Shown piece by piece: positions 29,640-41,145 of a stretch of 64,000 nucleotides of DNA. The translations under genes were made by a program, and so were the position numbers. Each line of letters starts with the position of its first letter. Positions within the stretch are counted from its first letter, which is position 1. The notes under the pieces were generated by a model. It saw only the letters and a list, made by a program, of their open reading frames with translations, was not told the origin of the DNA and searched no databases. Origin of the DNA: Platerodrilus igneus (taxonomy: Eukaryota > Arthropoda > Insecta > Coleoptera > Lycidae); the NCBI GenBank assembly GCA_036346225.1, contig JARFIW010001189.1:62001-126000 (forward strand), written 5' to 3'.

Positions 29640-32139
29640 TTCTTAGTGTCTTAACTAAATGCCAATAAAGCTTCAGGTCTCGATCATATAACCAATCTCA
29701 TCATACAAAAATCATGGTCCCTTATAAGAGAAACCACTCATCTCCCTTTCCAAAAATGCCATTCCTCAGGTACATTCCCCAACCCTTTAAAGTCTGCAAA
29801 TATCACACTTATCCTGAAACCAAAAAAGCCCCCCGATGATCCCAAATCATATAGACCAATTGCCCTCCTACCATCCTTTGGAAAGCTTGTTACGGTATTC
29901 CGCGCAAACACAAAAGAAAACAGTAAAAGTAAGTAAAGAAATGTTTACGCCGAATACCGCAACAGAACGGGGAATAGAATGGTAGAATTTGGGCTAGCTC
30001 AGAAACGTCGGAGAGGGGCGTGGGTGAAATAGAAAAACACATTGGAAACCTCTAAGATACTCTATTGATAACATCGAATCTTGGAAGATTATTTACAAAG
30101 CAATAAAATAAATAAGTTTCGTAATCGTGATTGTGTCATAACATATAAAAATTGGTAATCAAATATAACATCTTATAATCTAAATACTTACTTAATGGTT
30201 TACCTTATATACATATAAAAGAAAATTAAGCATAAACTGTACAGTAAATCTAGAAAAAGAAATATACCTAAATTGTATGTACATGCTGCTTTGTGAAGTG
30301 CACCTCCTCAGAAAGAATTTAACATTAAAATTAGACACCCTAACTTAAATTAATCATATTTTAAATACTTTTAAATTGAGGCATAAGTTCAGAAAGACAA
30401 AAGAAACAGTAAAACGGACTCCATCATAACCATTGATTAATTACTTTTTAATTTATAGAATAATAACCTAGTTGTTCGTGCATCGTGTATGTAAGTTTTG
30501 TAAGGGAGTGGTGCCAATTAATCGGATAATTATAAGCAATAGCAGCAAATGAAAAGTCTTCTTCTTCACAGCAGCATAAAAAAATTGTGGAAATAAAAAA
30601 ACTGTACCTTGCACAACCAGCTTCGTGCTGGTCTCATCTTAACGCTGGTAAAATGCGGCTGCATTTCTCTATGGGCTGACTGCATGCTGGAACCACCAAC
30701 TTCACTTATACAAGGCCAAAGAGCATTTCTAATAGCGCGACTTTACAACGGGTATCTTTTCGGTAATTGGTAATCTTTAATCTTTTTAATCGTCTAATGG
30801 TGTCTTTTAAAACACGGTCTCTATTTTATAAGGCCAGAATCATGTATAGGGGTAGGGTATTTGATTTTCAAAGATATCGCCGAATTACTAATGTGTGCAG
30901 AATTTCCAGACAACAGCTGCCGTAATACAAACTGTAACAGCTTGCCAAGAAGCAGATAACGCAATTATCAAAGGGTTTTAAACAAAAGAGGACACCTTTG
31001 TTACTTTGTAACATCTTAACAGCTGCAGAATACCAGATAACAAGTCCATTGTAAGCAGATGTAAGCAGGTGGTAAGGTCTTATCTTTTAGAAGAAAGTTG
31101 CACATTTACATGCAGGTGCTAAAATTTATTACAACTACTTTGTAACGTAATGTTTCCTAAGTAGCTGTTTGATTTTATAAGGCAAACTTTTATACGGAGT
31201 AATTACTTGAGAAATTTTATTAAATAATACTAATTCAAAATGGCGGGAAATCGAGCTTGTTGAGAAAATTTAGGGCATTATAAAAATAAATGCAGGAAGA
31301 TTTGTTTGCAGGGTTTTGAACGTAACAAGCTATTGCAAGTCATCCTTCATAAACTAAATTCCCACTTTGACCAACATTCTCTACTATTCCCTAGTCAACA
31401 TGGTTTCCGCCCAGGACATGAGACCGAACACACAATCCACTCCCTTATTGTCACTGCCTAATCCTCCCCTCACAAATATGTTTTAGCCCTATTCCTAGAT
31501 TTTCACTCAGCATTCGACGACCTGTGGTGGCCTAACCTTCTAAACCAACTCCAACTTGCAAAATTCCCTATTAACCTCTACCACATAATAAAGTCTGACC
31601 TCACATTCAGAACAGCCAGACTATCTTTCAACTTTTATTCTATCTCCAAATTTTTAACCCAAGGATGTCCCTAAAGATCCCGCCTATCACCCACCTTCTG
31701 GAACCCATCAATCAATCCACTCCTATACCTAAACATCCATAATAACCTGCACCTTGCATACGCCAATGAGATTGCTTTTCTAATCCATGGTAACTCCCGC
31801 GCATTCTTAGAATCCACAGCTGCTCATATAATGAACTCGGTAGAATCCTGGTTTTCCTTAAACAAACAATTGCTTTCCTCAACCAAATCCAAGGTGCTTC
31901 TCTTCAAAGGATTCTTGTATCTTCGACGTAGCCCCAAAGTCCACATCCCGAACATTTCCATGACTTTCTCGCCGTCAGCACCATACCTAGGCCTCCATAT
32001 TGACACCTGTCTTAAAACCAACACACAACTAAGTTCCGTACCAAAACAAAGATCATCCTACAAAATCTCCATCACACGCTCCCTAAATCAGTCCATGTTA
32101 CGAATCGCACACGTAGACTTATTCTCAATCAAATTATAA
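29640..32139 (+). pseudogene. R1-like LINE reverse transcriptase, interrupted
   Basis: Before the insertion: NANKASGLDHITNLIIQKSW, LILKPKKPPDDPKSYRPIAL and LLPSFGKL (to 29887). After it (from 31328): HKLNSHFDQHSLLFPSQHGF, RPGHETEHTIHSLIV, LFLDFHSAFDDLWWPNLLNQ (motif A) and the active-site region HLAYANEIAFLI, where the canonical ADD is changed to ANE. Then VESWFSLNKQLLSSTKSKVL and APYLGLHID follow. The mutated catalytic pair and numerous stops show that this copy is dead. The insertion at 29888-31327 is not part of the gene. Confidence 0.85.
29888..31327 (+). mobile_element. probable solo LTR inside the R1-like LINE
   Basis: A 1440-bp segment starts TGTTACGG and ends CGTAACA, flanked by AGCT on both sides (29884-29887 and 31328-31331). 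Removing it and one AGCT restores the LINE frame (GKL to LQVI). TG...CA ends and a 4-bp duplication fit a gypsy-type LTR left by LTR-LTR recombination. The TGTTACG start is shared with the inverted-LTR element at 10897. No ORF is present. Orientation is not established; a TIR DNA element is a less likely alternative. Confidence 0.65.
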
Positions 32140-32834
32140 TCTCCATACTCCGATATGCAGTAGACTCCTGGTTCCGTTTAACTCCTCCATCTGCAAGACG
32201 AAAACTTAGTAAGATTGTTAGACATTTCTTTTTCTACTGCTAACGAGTCTACAAAACAGTTTCTACCCCTGCACTTTACACCCTACTACAAATTTCCCCC
32301 ATTGAACTTACCCTCAACTCCTACATTCAAATCCGTAACCTTCAGAAGAATTAGTTTATTTACTTGCGCGACAGAACTTTGCTCCCTGACGAATACCATA
32401 CCCTACCCAAGACTGAAATTAAATCCCTTATACATCGCTCTTTGCTCCACTCCTAGCAAGAGTTATGGTCCCTCTCCCAAACTGGTAGACATACCTACGA
32501 CATCTTCCCAAATATCACAGATATCCTTTCACACATTCCCTTCTCCAATCAATCTACCATTCAATTCCTTACCGGGCACGGTTCCTTCCGCAACAAATTT
32601 CATAAATTGCACTTAACCCCAACACCACACCGTCCCTGCGATAATCATTCCTTGGAAACTCCTATCCATTTAATATACTACTGTCTACTCACCACCACTA
32701 TCCAAACACACAACCTCGATCCGTACACTCCGCTACCAAATTTAAACTTCTTAACTCTTCACCATCTACATGAACGGAACCAATTCCTTACTGAAATCTT
32801 GTCCAACAAACCTCCTATCCCAAATCCGCATTAA
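32140..32834 (+). pseudogene. R1-like LINE C-terminal region with CCHC-like motif
   Basis: Shifted fragments include RYAVDSWFRLTPPSARRKLS near 32150 and the final open stretch 32590-32834. The latter reads GSFRNKFHKLHLTPTPH, RPCDNHSLETPIHLIYYCLL and ends NPH. The C-x-H-x(5)-H-x(4)-C like spacing with ETPIHL matches the C-terminal zinc-binding region of R1/Jockey-type ORF2. The stop at 32832-32834 is followed by a ~115-base 3' UTR. Confidence 0.65.
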
Positions 32835-32949
32835 CTCAGAAATACAGAACTCTCAAGCATTTTGTAAATATATTTCATTCAATTTGAATGTACAACTAGG
32901 TTGGGTCTTTGGCCTGTGAATAGTTATAATAGTAAAGATTATTGATTAA

Positions 32950-32980
<31 letters not shown>
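32950..32980. repeat. (ATT)n tract between R1-like LINE and CR1-like copy 1
   Basis: About ten ATT units after the R1-like 3' UTR. The first base of the CR1-like element (GGCTCGACC) follows directly at 32981. Confidence 0.9.
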
Positions 32981-33148
32981 GGCTCGACCGTCGAGCAGAG
33001 TGGACGTGTTTTGAAGTGCGCTACAAGTTGGTATTCACGTTAGACCAATTTTAAACCTATACTGTTGATAGTGTGGTCTTTATGTTTATAATACGTTAAT
33101 ACCCTCGTTAACAGAAAACCTGCACCTGGTAGATTAACTATTTCGAAA

Positions 33149-34067
33149 ATGAGTAAAGTTTATTGTGAAAAGTGTAAAAAACTATTACCAACAGATGGAA
33201 ACTATATAACCTGTAACAATTGCGGAAGGCATCTTCATTTTGGGTGTTCAGGCGTTGCGGAATCAACGTTTAACAGAATAGCCAAAGCAAGGCGGCAGGA
33301 ATGGAAATGTAGAGATTGTAGAGGTGATGATCCTTCGACAAAAAATGATTTTGAGACAGAAGTGATAGAAGATAGTGACATTAAAAGTATGTTTCAAGTT
33401 ATTAGTAATAAACTTGATAGTCTGGGAAATGATGTCCAAGGTCTTTCTAATTTGTATGATGGATTGAAGGAAAAATTTTTGTCGATAAAAAAAGGCCAAC
33501 GCTGATCTCTCTAAGAATATGACCAAATTACTGGAAGAAAATAAAAAGAAGGAGAATAAAATAGTAGAGCTTGAAAATCGTATCAACGCTATAGAGCAGC
33601 GAAGCAGAAATACAAACTTTGAAGTTCACGGTTTGGAAACTATTCCAGGGGAGAATGAAGACAAGCTTAAGAAAGCGGTAATGAAAATGGTTGATTGTTT
33701 AAAGTTAGAAATATCAAGTGCCGATATACAGGTAGTACATCGATTACCTAAAAGACGACCTGATTCATTACCTGCTGTAATTGTACGTTGTTCCTCCCAA
33801 TTGATACGGGATAAAGTTTTAAACAGACGGTAAGGAGTAGTATCCAATGATCATGTCATTTCTAATGGTAGTGATCGAAAACTAAAGATCTTTGAAAATT
33901 TGACTGTGTTTAATAAAAACCTTCTATGGCATTCAAAAGTACGAGCAAGAGAGCAAGGTTGGACTTACGTTTGGGTAAGGTATGGTAAAATTCTAGCCAA
34001 GAAATCCGATAAAACGCCACAAGTGTTAAAAATTGAGAGTTTAAATGATATTAACAAATTGAGTTGA
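33149..34067 (+). pseudogene. CR1-like ORF1, PHD finger and coiled coil, copy 1
   Basis: Starts MSKVYCEKCKKLLPTDGNYI. The Cys/His pattern (CEKC, CNNC, HLHFGC, WKCRDC; residues about 6-58) is a PHD-type zinc finger. An acidic linker and a coiled coil follow (SNKLDSLGNDVQGLSNLYDG; KKKENKIVELENRINAIEQR). An RNA-binding-like domain comes next (NTNFEVHGLE, VVHRLPKRRPDSLPAVIV), ending in IFENLTVFNKNLLWHSKVRA and GWTYVWVRYGKILAKKS. The frame shifts at the A7 run near 33488-33494 and a TAA interrupts at about 33832; the final stop is at 34065-34067. Both breaks may be small errors in an otherwise coherent protein. Confidence 0.85.
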
Positions 34068-34140
34068 TAGTAAAACTTGTGTTATAAAATTTAAGTTTAG
34101 TTTTGTTGTAAATATGGTGTTTAAATAAATTTAATTAGTT

Positions 34141-36484
34141 ATGAACCAGATAAACGATGAATATTATCAAAACAAATTAGTTTATTTTCAAAAGTTTAAT
34201 AATCTGAAAGAATGGAATGTGGCAATTAGTAAAACTTTATTTAATAATAATAACAATATAATTGGTATGTCTTTTGGTTGCTTGAATATAAATAGCATTA
34301 AAGGTCACTTTGATGAGTTTCTAATCTATACTTCAAAGTCTGATTTTGATATAATTGTGTTAATAGAGGTGTCAATTCAAGATAATTAAGTGTCGAATTA
34401 TAACATAGAAGGATATCAAGCCTATGTTAAGTTACGAATAAAGTCAAAAGGAGGCGGTCTTATAATTTATATTAAGCAAAATATTTTGTTCACAGAAACA
34501 TTGTATAACTCACGTCATACGAAAATGTAGAGGAGAAAAGTCACGGTGGGGGGTTGCGATATTAAATTAATTTTTGTATACCGACACCCAAATAATAATC
34601 CGTATGATTTTATTAAAGAATTGAAGGAACAATTACTAATTAGCAAAAAGTATAAGAATATAGTGTATGGCGGCGATATAAATATAAATTTAGCCTCGGT
34701 TAGTAGACACGTCCATGAATATGAAGTACTGTTAAGTTCTTATGGTTTTTATAATTGTGTTAATAGTCCTACCCGTCAGCAATATTATAATAATAACTTG
34801 TTTTTGTCAACAATCGATCATATATTTATACATGGAGTGTACGAACAAATAATGTCAAGAGTTGTAGAAACACGCATTTCAGATCATTATTTAATCATTG
34901 CAAAAATTTTTATTGCTAAAAAGGAAATACTCGAAGAAGATGCATTACCTAAAGTTAATGAAATTTTTCTTAAACGCAAATTAGTTAACACTAATTGCAA
35001 TACATTACTTAGTTTAAATGATCCTGAGGTACTATACAATAGTTTAGTTAACTTATTTAACATTATGTATCTAAAGAGCAGTACTAAGGGATCAATACGG
35101 GTATATAAATGTTGTCTAAGCAAGCAACCGTTCAAAAAGGAATAGATGACGGAGGGATTACTAAAATGTATTATAAATAGAGATAAACTGTACAGAATTT
35201 GGCGACAGTCAAACTTGGATATCGATAAACAACAATTTAATAGATACCGAAATTGGCTTTCTTTACGTATTAGAAAAGAGAAAGCACTCTACTTTAAACA
35301 GAAATTTATTAATACGGGGAAAAATACGCAGAATACTTGGGAAGCATTAAACAAATTAATAAATAGGAAGAAAAAAGCTAGTATCGATACATTGATAAAG
35401 CAAGCAATGCCTGAGTTAAATGATAAAGAAATTGCCAACAATTTTGGAGAATTTTTTCACAATAGTGTAAATTGCATTATACATGAATGTCAATTAATAC
35501 TCAGAGATGGCGTAACTGCTACAAATACTTCAGATGTCAGTTTCTTGTTAAGACCCGTAAACAGTGATTTCGTGTTAAAGGAATTATTAAAAATAAAACT
35601 TCAAAAATCACCAGGATTCGAAAAGATAAGGTTAAGTGATATACTTTATGTAAAGAAAGATATCGTTCCAGTTATTGTTACGTTAATCAATTTAATTATT
35701 AAGAAGAGACTGGTACCTATCAAACTTAAAACTGCTATTGTTCGGCCAATTTATAAAAAGGGTAATTGTTCAGAACCATGTAATTATAGGCCTATATCAA
35801 TTCTGTCAATTGTAGAAAAATTATTAGAAAAGCATATTGCATTTCACATGGACAGATTTATTGAAGAAAATGATCTGATTTCAAAAGAGCAGTATGGTTT
35901 TAGAAAAGGATTAAGGACCAACAAGTTGCTGTCAGATTGTGCTAATTTTGTAAACAGCAAACTAAAAAAGAACATGCATGTAGTCTGTCTATTTGTTGAT
36001 TACTCCAAGGCTTTTGATACAGTCAACCATAACTTGTTAGTAAAAAAATTAGAGAATTTCGGATTTATAGGACCAAAAAAGGAGTTGCTCTGTAACTACC
36101 TACAACTAAGAAAATTTATTGTTAAAATTAATAGCTCGTACAGTAAGGAGTATTCAATGAATGTTGGTGTACCTCAAGGTTCAGTTTTGGGACCACTCTT
36201 ATTTATTCTTTATATTAATGACCTACCACAATACATACAATGCTGTAAAATCTTTATGTTTGCAGACTTATAATATCAGCTCATAAAATTCTGCAAAGTG
36301 TAGAACTATTAATTCAAATAGATACGGATCGTATGGCGAAATGGTCCCATGATAATCATCTTATATTAAATAAAGAAAAAACTAAATTAATGTATATAAC
36401 TACACCCTACACAATGAGAGATTGCCCTAATATAAAAATTCATTCATGCATATGTTATCAAAAGCAAAAGAATGATATACATAT
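34141..36484 (+). pseudogene. CR1-like ORF2, endonuclease and RT (5' part), copy 1
   Basis: The endonuclease starts near MNQINDEYYQ with FGCLNINSIKGHFDEFLIY and continues with GGDININL, LSTIDHIFI and ISDHYLIIA (metal- and phosphate-binding blocks). The RT part (35146-36273) shows LQKSPGFEKI, VRPIYKKGNCSEPCNYRPIS, EQYGFRKGLRTNKLLSD, FVDYSKAFDTVNHNLL (motif A) and GVPQGSVLGPLLFILYINDL. The active site reads FADL followed by a stop, where FADD is expected: a few bases are missing at about 36267. The frame resumes (AKWSHDNHLILNKEKTKLMY) until the gypsy insertion at 36485. Other breaks are a TAA near 34389 and a shift near 34530. Confidence 0.88.
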
Positions 36485-38583
36485 TGTAACAAAATTTTTG
36501 TTACATTTCATATCTATAAAGAAAAAACAGTTCTAACTGCTATTATTTTGCGAATCTGTCATTTAGCGTGTAATCATTAATTAATTTAATGAACTATAAA
36601 GAAGAACAACTTTTTCCGTTTATGTTATTTTTACCTATAAGGAGTATTTAACAGACTTCTATACTTTCAATATCGAGGATGCCTTGAGCGTGGTTTGTGT
36701 TGCATATATTGCGGGCGTTCTGGCGTCCACTAGAGCGTTGTTAAACATAACGCCTGCGCGAAAATGACGCGAAGGCTATGAGCATCGACAAATAAAGAAT
36801 ACAGCCATCTTGCAAGCAACCGTGGGTACGTAGACTTCACTTACAAAGATGGTGAATTCTGCTTGTAAGTGGAAGAGGAGGATAGCTCTAGAGGAATGGT
36901 AGGGCTGTTGGATTGTCGCGTGGAGGCTCCACGAAGAGCTCTCGTGGAAGCCGCCCAGTCAATTCAAAGCAACAGCTGCAACACGTGGTGAGAAATCCTT
37001 AGTGGTAAGGACCGTGTAATTAATTAGCCGTGTTTAATACTAATACTTGATTCAATCCCTTTAGCACAATTTGAGGAACACGCTAAGCTATGGTGTTGGA
37101 TTTTGGTCGAGCATTGGGAAGTTGACTGTTTTGGAGCGTCCGAGGAGTTGCGGTTAGTGCAGGCCTGTTTTGTGTCTTTCGAAATATCAAACAGATGGGA
37201 AGTAAAGTGTCCGAGCTCATCGATTACATTCGTCAACATCGTTGCTGTAAAAAACTAAATCTACCAGGTACTTATGAACCTTTTTGCTGAAAATCAATTT
37301 CGTGTGCTGTTTAAGGTTAAAGCTTTAAATTACTATTTATGAAATCATGAGAAACCTTCGTTAAATAACGTAAATTTCAAATTTGTTTGCTAAATGTATT
37401 TATGCTTATATACTACGTAAAAATTTAGTTGAAACATAACCTAAAATTTAATTAGTCAAATATTTTTCATTCGGAACTAGATTGCTTTATAAGAGAATTT
37501 TTAATCTTTAGATGCTCTAAAAGTTGTTATTCAAAGTGCTTTTATGATGCACATGTCAAGTGATAAAAAATATGTATAAAGTCCACCTTTGGATGAAAGG
37601 TGTTTTCTAGCAATTTATTGTAATTAGTAGAAGAACTAAGCTGTTTTTGACATATGTTAATCTGAGTTTATTATTTTCATACTTAAACCATATGAACTGT
37701 TTATGTAACAAGTTCCTTAGATAAAAATCTTGTAAGCCAAAACAGATCTGTTTTATGGATGTTTAAAAGACTAAACTGTATTAACTAACTTATAAATGCT
37801 AATACCTCTCTATGTAGAGAAGTATATTCAGAAACTTCTGTAACTTATTTAATGTTGATTATTTTGATTATAGAGGAACACTCTAAGAAAAGTTTTAAAG
37901 TTTATATATTGATTAATGAAATTTATTTACAAGTAATTTTTGCAACAAAAGAGATATATATTTAGATTAAACATTGAATTGATACCTTTGTCTTTTATTT
38001 CACTTATTGAAATTAACATTGATCAAATTAGACCAGAAAATTTTGAATGTGGAAAAAGTTGATACAGTATCAGGTAATAGAAATGGAATAAGTAATTTCC
38101 AGTAGAGTATTTTCTCATACGTAAGGTGTTATTAAGATTTTGAATTCAGGCTAATCGATCTATAAAGATCGAGATATTTTGTTGCTGTAAGACACAAACG
38201 GTGTCTTATATTTTATTTTTGTGTGACATCTTCTTGCAGGTCCGACATCGCGGAAGCTAAAGCAGAGATTTCCAGAGGTATTATATATTGAGGTTTGTAA
38301 GTTTTTCTTGTAATCATTTATATCCTATAGGTTTCTGCGTCTTCCTGTAGGATACTTTAGTCTTGTTTATTGTCTGTATAGATGCAGTGGCGTCCATTTA
38401 TTTTTTGTTCCCGTTAGTAGTCGAGCCCACCATATACCCACGCCCAAACTCATTGCTCACCCTTGGGGTAATTCCCAGACTAGACCGCGAATATAGTAAA
38501 GAAGAGAAAAACTTCATTTTCAAATAAAATGATATTTCATAGGCGCCGGCAACGTGAGGCGTATATAATTAAAGAACATTTCA
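36485..38583 (+). repeat. 5' LTR of the gypsy element
   Basis: Starts TGTAACAAAATTTTTGTTAC, a terminal hairpin-forming sequence, and ends GAACATTTCA. Length 2099 bp, long for gypsy. The minus-strand frame inside (37024-37239) occurs identically in the other LTR and is not taken as a gene. Confidence 0.95.
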
Positions 38584-38584
38584 C

Positions 38585-38602
38585 TGGCGCACAACGTGTG
38601 AG
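38585..38602 (+). promoter_or_regulatory. primer-binding site of the gypsy element
   Basis: TGGCGCACAACGTGTGAG starts one base after the 5' LTR. TGGCGC followed by CAACGTG is the common form of gypsy primer sites, pairing with a tRNA 3' end. The inverted-LTR element at 10897 has the related TGGCGCCAACGTGGGG. Confidence 0.75.
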
Positions 38603-38859
38603 GCTCGATTTCGTTGATGTTTGATTTATAAAAATAGTTATTTCATTATCCCTTAATGTGTTGGTTTAGTTGGTAAACTCAAAATTAATTTGGTTGTAAA
38701 TTTTCATAGGATTTATATCGTGTCTGGAACCTCAAGTCTCTTAAGCATTAGTTATTTGAATGTCACAACAGGTTTGACTCGCATTAGAGAAATTTTTTGT
38801 CATATAGAGCTGGTCAAGAAATAAAATAACTTTAGGTTGTCAAAATAAATTTTTTTAAA

Positions 38860-40218
38860 ATGGCTGAAACATTTCAAATTGTTCATTTACTCAAAGAAGA
38901 GCTGGAATACGAATTAAAAATCCGAGGAATAGAAAGTGCTAGGCCGGTTATGGAAAAGAGAAAAATTCTAGGTAGATTGTTAGCGAAAGAAGTAGGGAAA
39001 CCTGATTGTTTAGTAGATCTGTCAGTATATAGGGTAGAATTTGAGGAAGAATGTAGAGATAAATGCTACCATCGATTCAATAAAACATTTGGTGTTAGAA
39101 TTTGAAGGTGATTCGGGAGATTCTATCTTTAAAAGGGTACTTTCTAGGCTTGTCCATGTAACATGTCGAGTTAAACGTATGAGACTCCCGTCTGACAAAC
39201 TGAAAGAAGCTGAACTATCTAAAAAGGAATTGTTAGCAACCATCCTTACTGTCGAAGCTGAATTGTACGAGAAGGTGAAGCCGAGCCCAGGGTCAAGCAG
39301 TGCAAGTGATGCAAATCACACAACTTCGTTAGCAGTAGCTGCACCTATGCATACGTTTCCATATTTTACACCACCGATCCCTGTTGGCTCTTGGTCAGTT
39401 AAATTTTCAGGAGACCCCAAGCAGCTGTATTTCTTTTTGGATAGGATAAAGGAGTTGGCACAATCACGTAAGGTATCATATAAAGACTTGTTTGAGTCGT
39501 CTGTCGAATTGTTCGTCGGAAATGCTTTAGTGTGGTTTAGAAGTATTAGAGATTCCGTAAAAGATTGGGAAGCCCTTGAGAGTCGTTTGAAAGAAGATTT
39601 TTTACCCGCTCATTCAGAGGAAGAGATCTGGGAGACAATAAAAATCGTCGTCAAAGAGGATGAACCAATTGTTCTATTCGTTGCTCATGTAGAAAGTTTA
39701 TTTAGTAGATTACCCCATACCCCAGCAGAAATTACAAAAGTGAGGATACTCAGGAAAAATTTATTACCAGAATTCATATCGCAACTAGCTCTTTCAGATA
39801 TTGAGGATACAGCTACGTTAATAAAATTATGCAAAAATTGGAAGAGGCCATGATGTTGAAACAAAAATCAGTTTTCAGTCAGTCGACTAGCTCAGCTAAA
39901 TTTCATAATAGTGCTAATTCATTAGTAAAGAGTAAATACCCTATTTATTTGAAAGATTCTTCTACATCAGAAGCTCGTGTTGATAATCAAAAAACGTGTG
40001 CTCCACAAGTTCAGACTATAAGTAATAATAAAACTTTTCCAGTACCTACCCAAGCTAGTTCTTCAGGTCCAACAAAAATCATTTCAGGGTGTTGGAATTG
40101 TTCGCGACATGGTCATTCATTTCGGTATTGTAGATTCCCAAAAAGAATTTTTTGTTACGGTTGCGGTTATAAAGGAGTTACGCGTGATAAGTGTCCAGCA
40201 TGTTCAAAAAACGAGTGA
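38860..40218 (+). pseudogene. gag: gypsy gag
   Basis: Starts MAETFQIVHLLKEELEYELK. The frame changes near 39040 and returns near 39835, leaving one long coherent protein. The retrotransposon gag core is visible at about 39390-39820 (SVKFSGDPKQLYFFLDRIKE, GNALVWFRSIRDSVKDWEAL, LKEDFLPAHSEEEIWETI, VAHVESLFSRLP). The C-terminus has CWNCSRHGHSFRYC and CYGCGYKGVTRDKCPAC, two zinc knuckles. The protein would form the particle around element RNA. The two shifts compensate each other and the second lies at an AAAAATTGG run, so they may be sequencing errors. Confidence 0.88.
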
Positions 40219-40317
40219 GGAGATGGATGTTGCGCGGCCGGCATTCCATTCCTTCTCAAAAGGCGGCAGTTATGATTTGTGAACAGAAGAATTATTTTGT
40301 AGAAAAGAGTGGTCTGA

Positions 40318-41145
40318 ATGGTTAAAAGTAGTAAAAATTTTTGTCGTAATAACCCTCAGCCCAAAACTGATTCGTTATTTGTTGAAAAATCTGGTGATAA
40401 TCGGCCATATGTGATGGTTAAATTATTTGACATAGATGTCACTGGTCTTTTGGATTCAGGATGTACTACATCGGTAGTTGGGTCTCTTGCTATTCCTTTA
40501 ATCAATAGGTTAGAGTTAAAAATTTTCAGGTCACAGAAACAAGGTATTTTTACAGCAGATGGAGCTTTGAAACCAGTTGAAGGAATCGTAGATTTGCCCA
40601 TTTCAGTAGGAAAACAATGTCGTGTTCTTAATGCTCTCGTAGGGCCATCTTTACCACACGCATTTATATTTGGTAGTGATTTTGCTAAGCTATTTGGATT
40701 GATAGCAAATTTTAAGAATAATTCGTGGCATGTGCAAGGCGATGCGGAAAGTAGTGTTCCGTATGTGGGTCCATCATCAGTTCCCCTAAAATATAGTGAC
40801 TGTTTACTCAATTTGGATGATTTGTCGATTAATCAGAGGTCACAGGCGCAAACTGCCATAGATTCATTTCGAGAAATTTCTAGTGCTGATAAATTAGGGC
40901 GTACTAATATGATTGAGATGGATATCGATACAGGAGATGCAAAACCCTTCAGGAAAAGACCCTATGTTATGTCTCCCTATATTAGTAAAGAGTTGGATAA
41001 GGAGTTAGATGAAATGATTCGATTAAAAGTAGTAGAACCGTGTCAGAGTCCATGGAATTCGCTCGTGTTATTAGTCAAGAAAAAGATAGTAAAGAATATA
41101 GATTTTGCTTCGACGGAGAGCATTGAACGATGTTACGGTCCATGA
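40318..41145 (+). CDS. pol: gypsy protease and start of reverse transcriptase
   Basis: The ATG at 40318 lies 100 bases after the gag stop in the same frame. Residues about 42-52 contain VTGLLDSGCTTSVVG, the DSG aspartic-protease active site, followed by FTADG and HAFIFGSDF. The C-terminal part enters the RT: MIEMDIDTGDAKPF, MSPYISKELDKELDEMIRLK and VVEPCQSPWNSLVLLVKKK. The frame ends shortly afterwards because of a shift at about 41085-41105 where the coherent sequence continues as RALNDVTVHDSYPLPNIDRI. Confidence 0.85.
   Translation: MVKSSKNFCRNNPQPKTDSLFVEKSGDNRPYVMVKLFDIDVTGLLDSGCTTSVVGSLAIPLINRLELKIFRSQKQGIFTADGALKPVEGIVDLPISVGKQCRVLNALVGPSLPHAFIFGSDFAKLFGLIANFKNNSWHVQGDAESSVPYVGPSSVPLKYSDCLLNLDDLSINQRSQAQTAIDSFREISSADKLGRTNMIEMDIDTGDAKPFRKRPYVMSPYISKELDKELDEMIRLKVVEPCQSPWNSLVLLVKKKIVKNIDFASTESIERCYGP

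Larger units (their letters stand above)
27080..32949 (+). mobile_element. R1-like LINE, decayed and split by a solo LTR
   Basis: A gag-like ORF1 with zinc knuckles, an APE-type endonuclease, a reverse transcriptase and a C-terminal CCHC region lie in order on the plus strand, with a short 3' UTR leading into (ATT)n at 32950. The reading frame breaks many times. The C-rich, CT/AC-biased base use differs sharply from the AT-rich neighbours and helps mark the boundaries. The 5' end near 27080 is approximate. A 1.44-kb element interrupts the RT domain at 29888-31327. Clade assignment rests on the endonuclease motif and domain layout only. Confidence 0.8.

Noticed and set aside
37024..37239. 71-codon minus-strand ORF, repeated at 45234-45449
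   Set aside because: It is inside the gypsy LTR; no domain, and identity is due to LTR duplication. An LTR antisense gene cannot be excluded but has no support.
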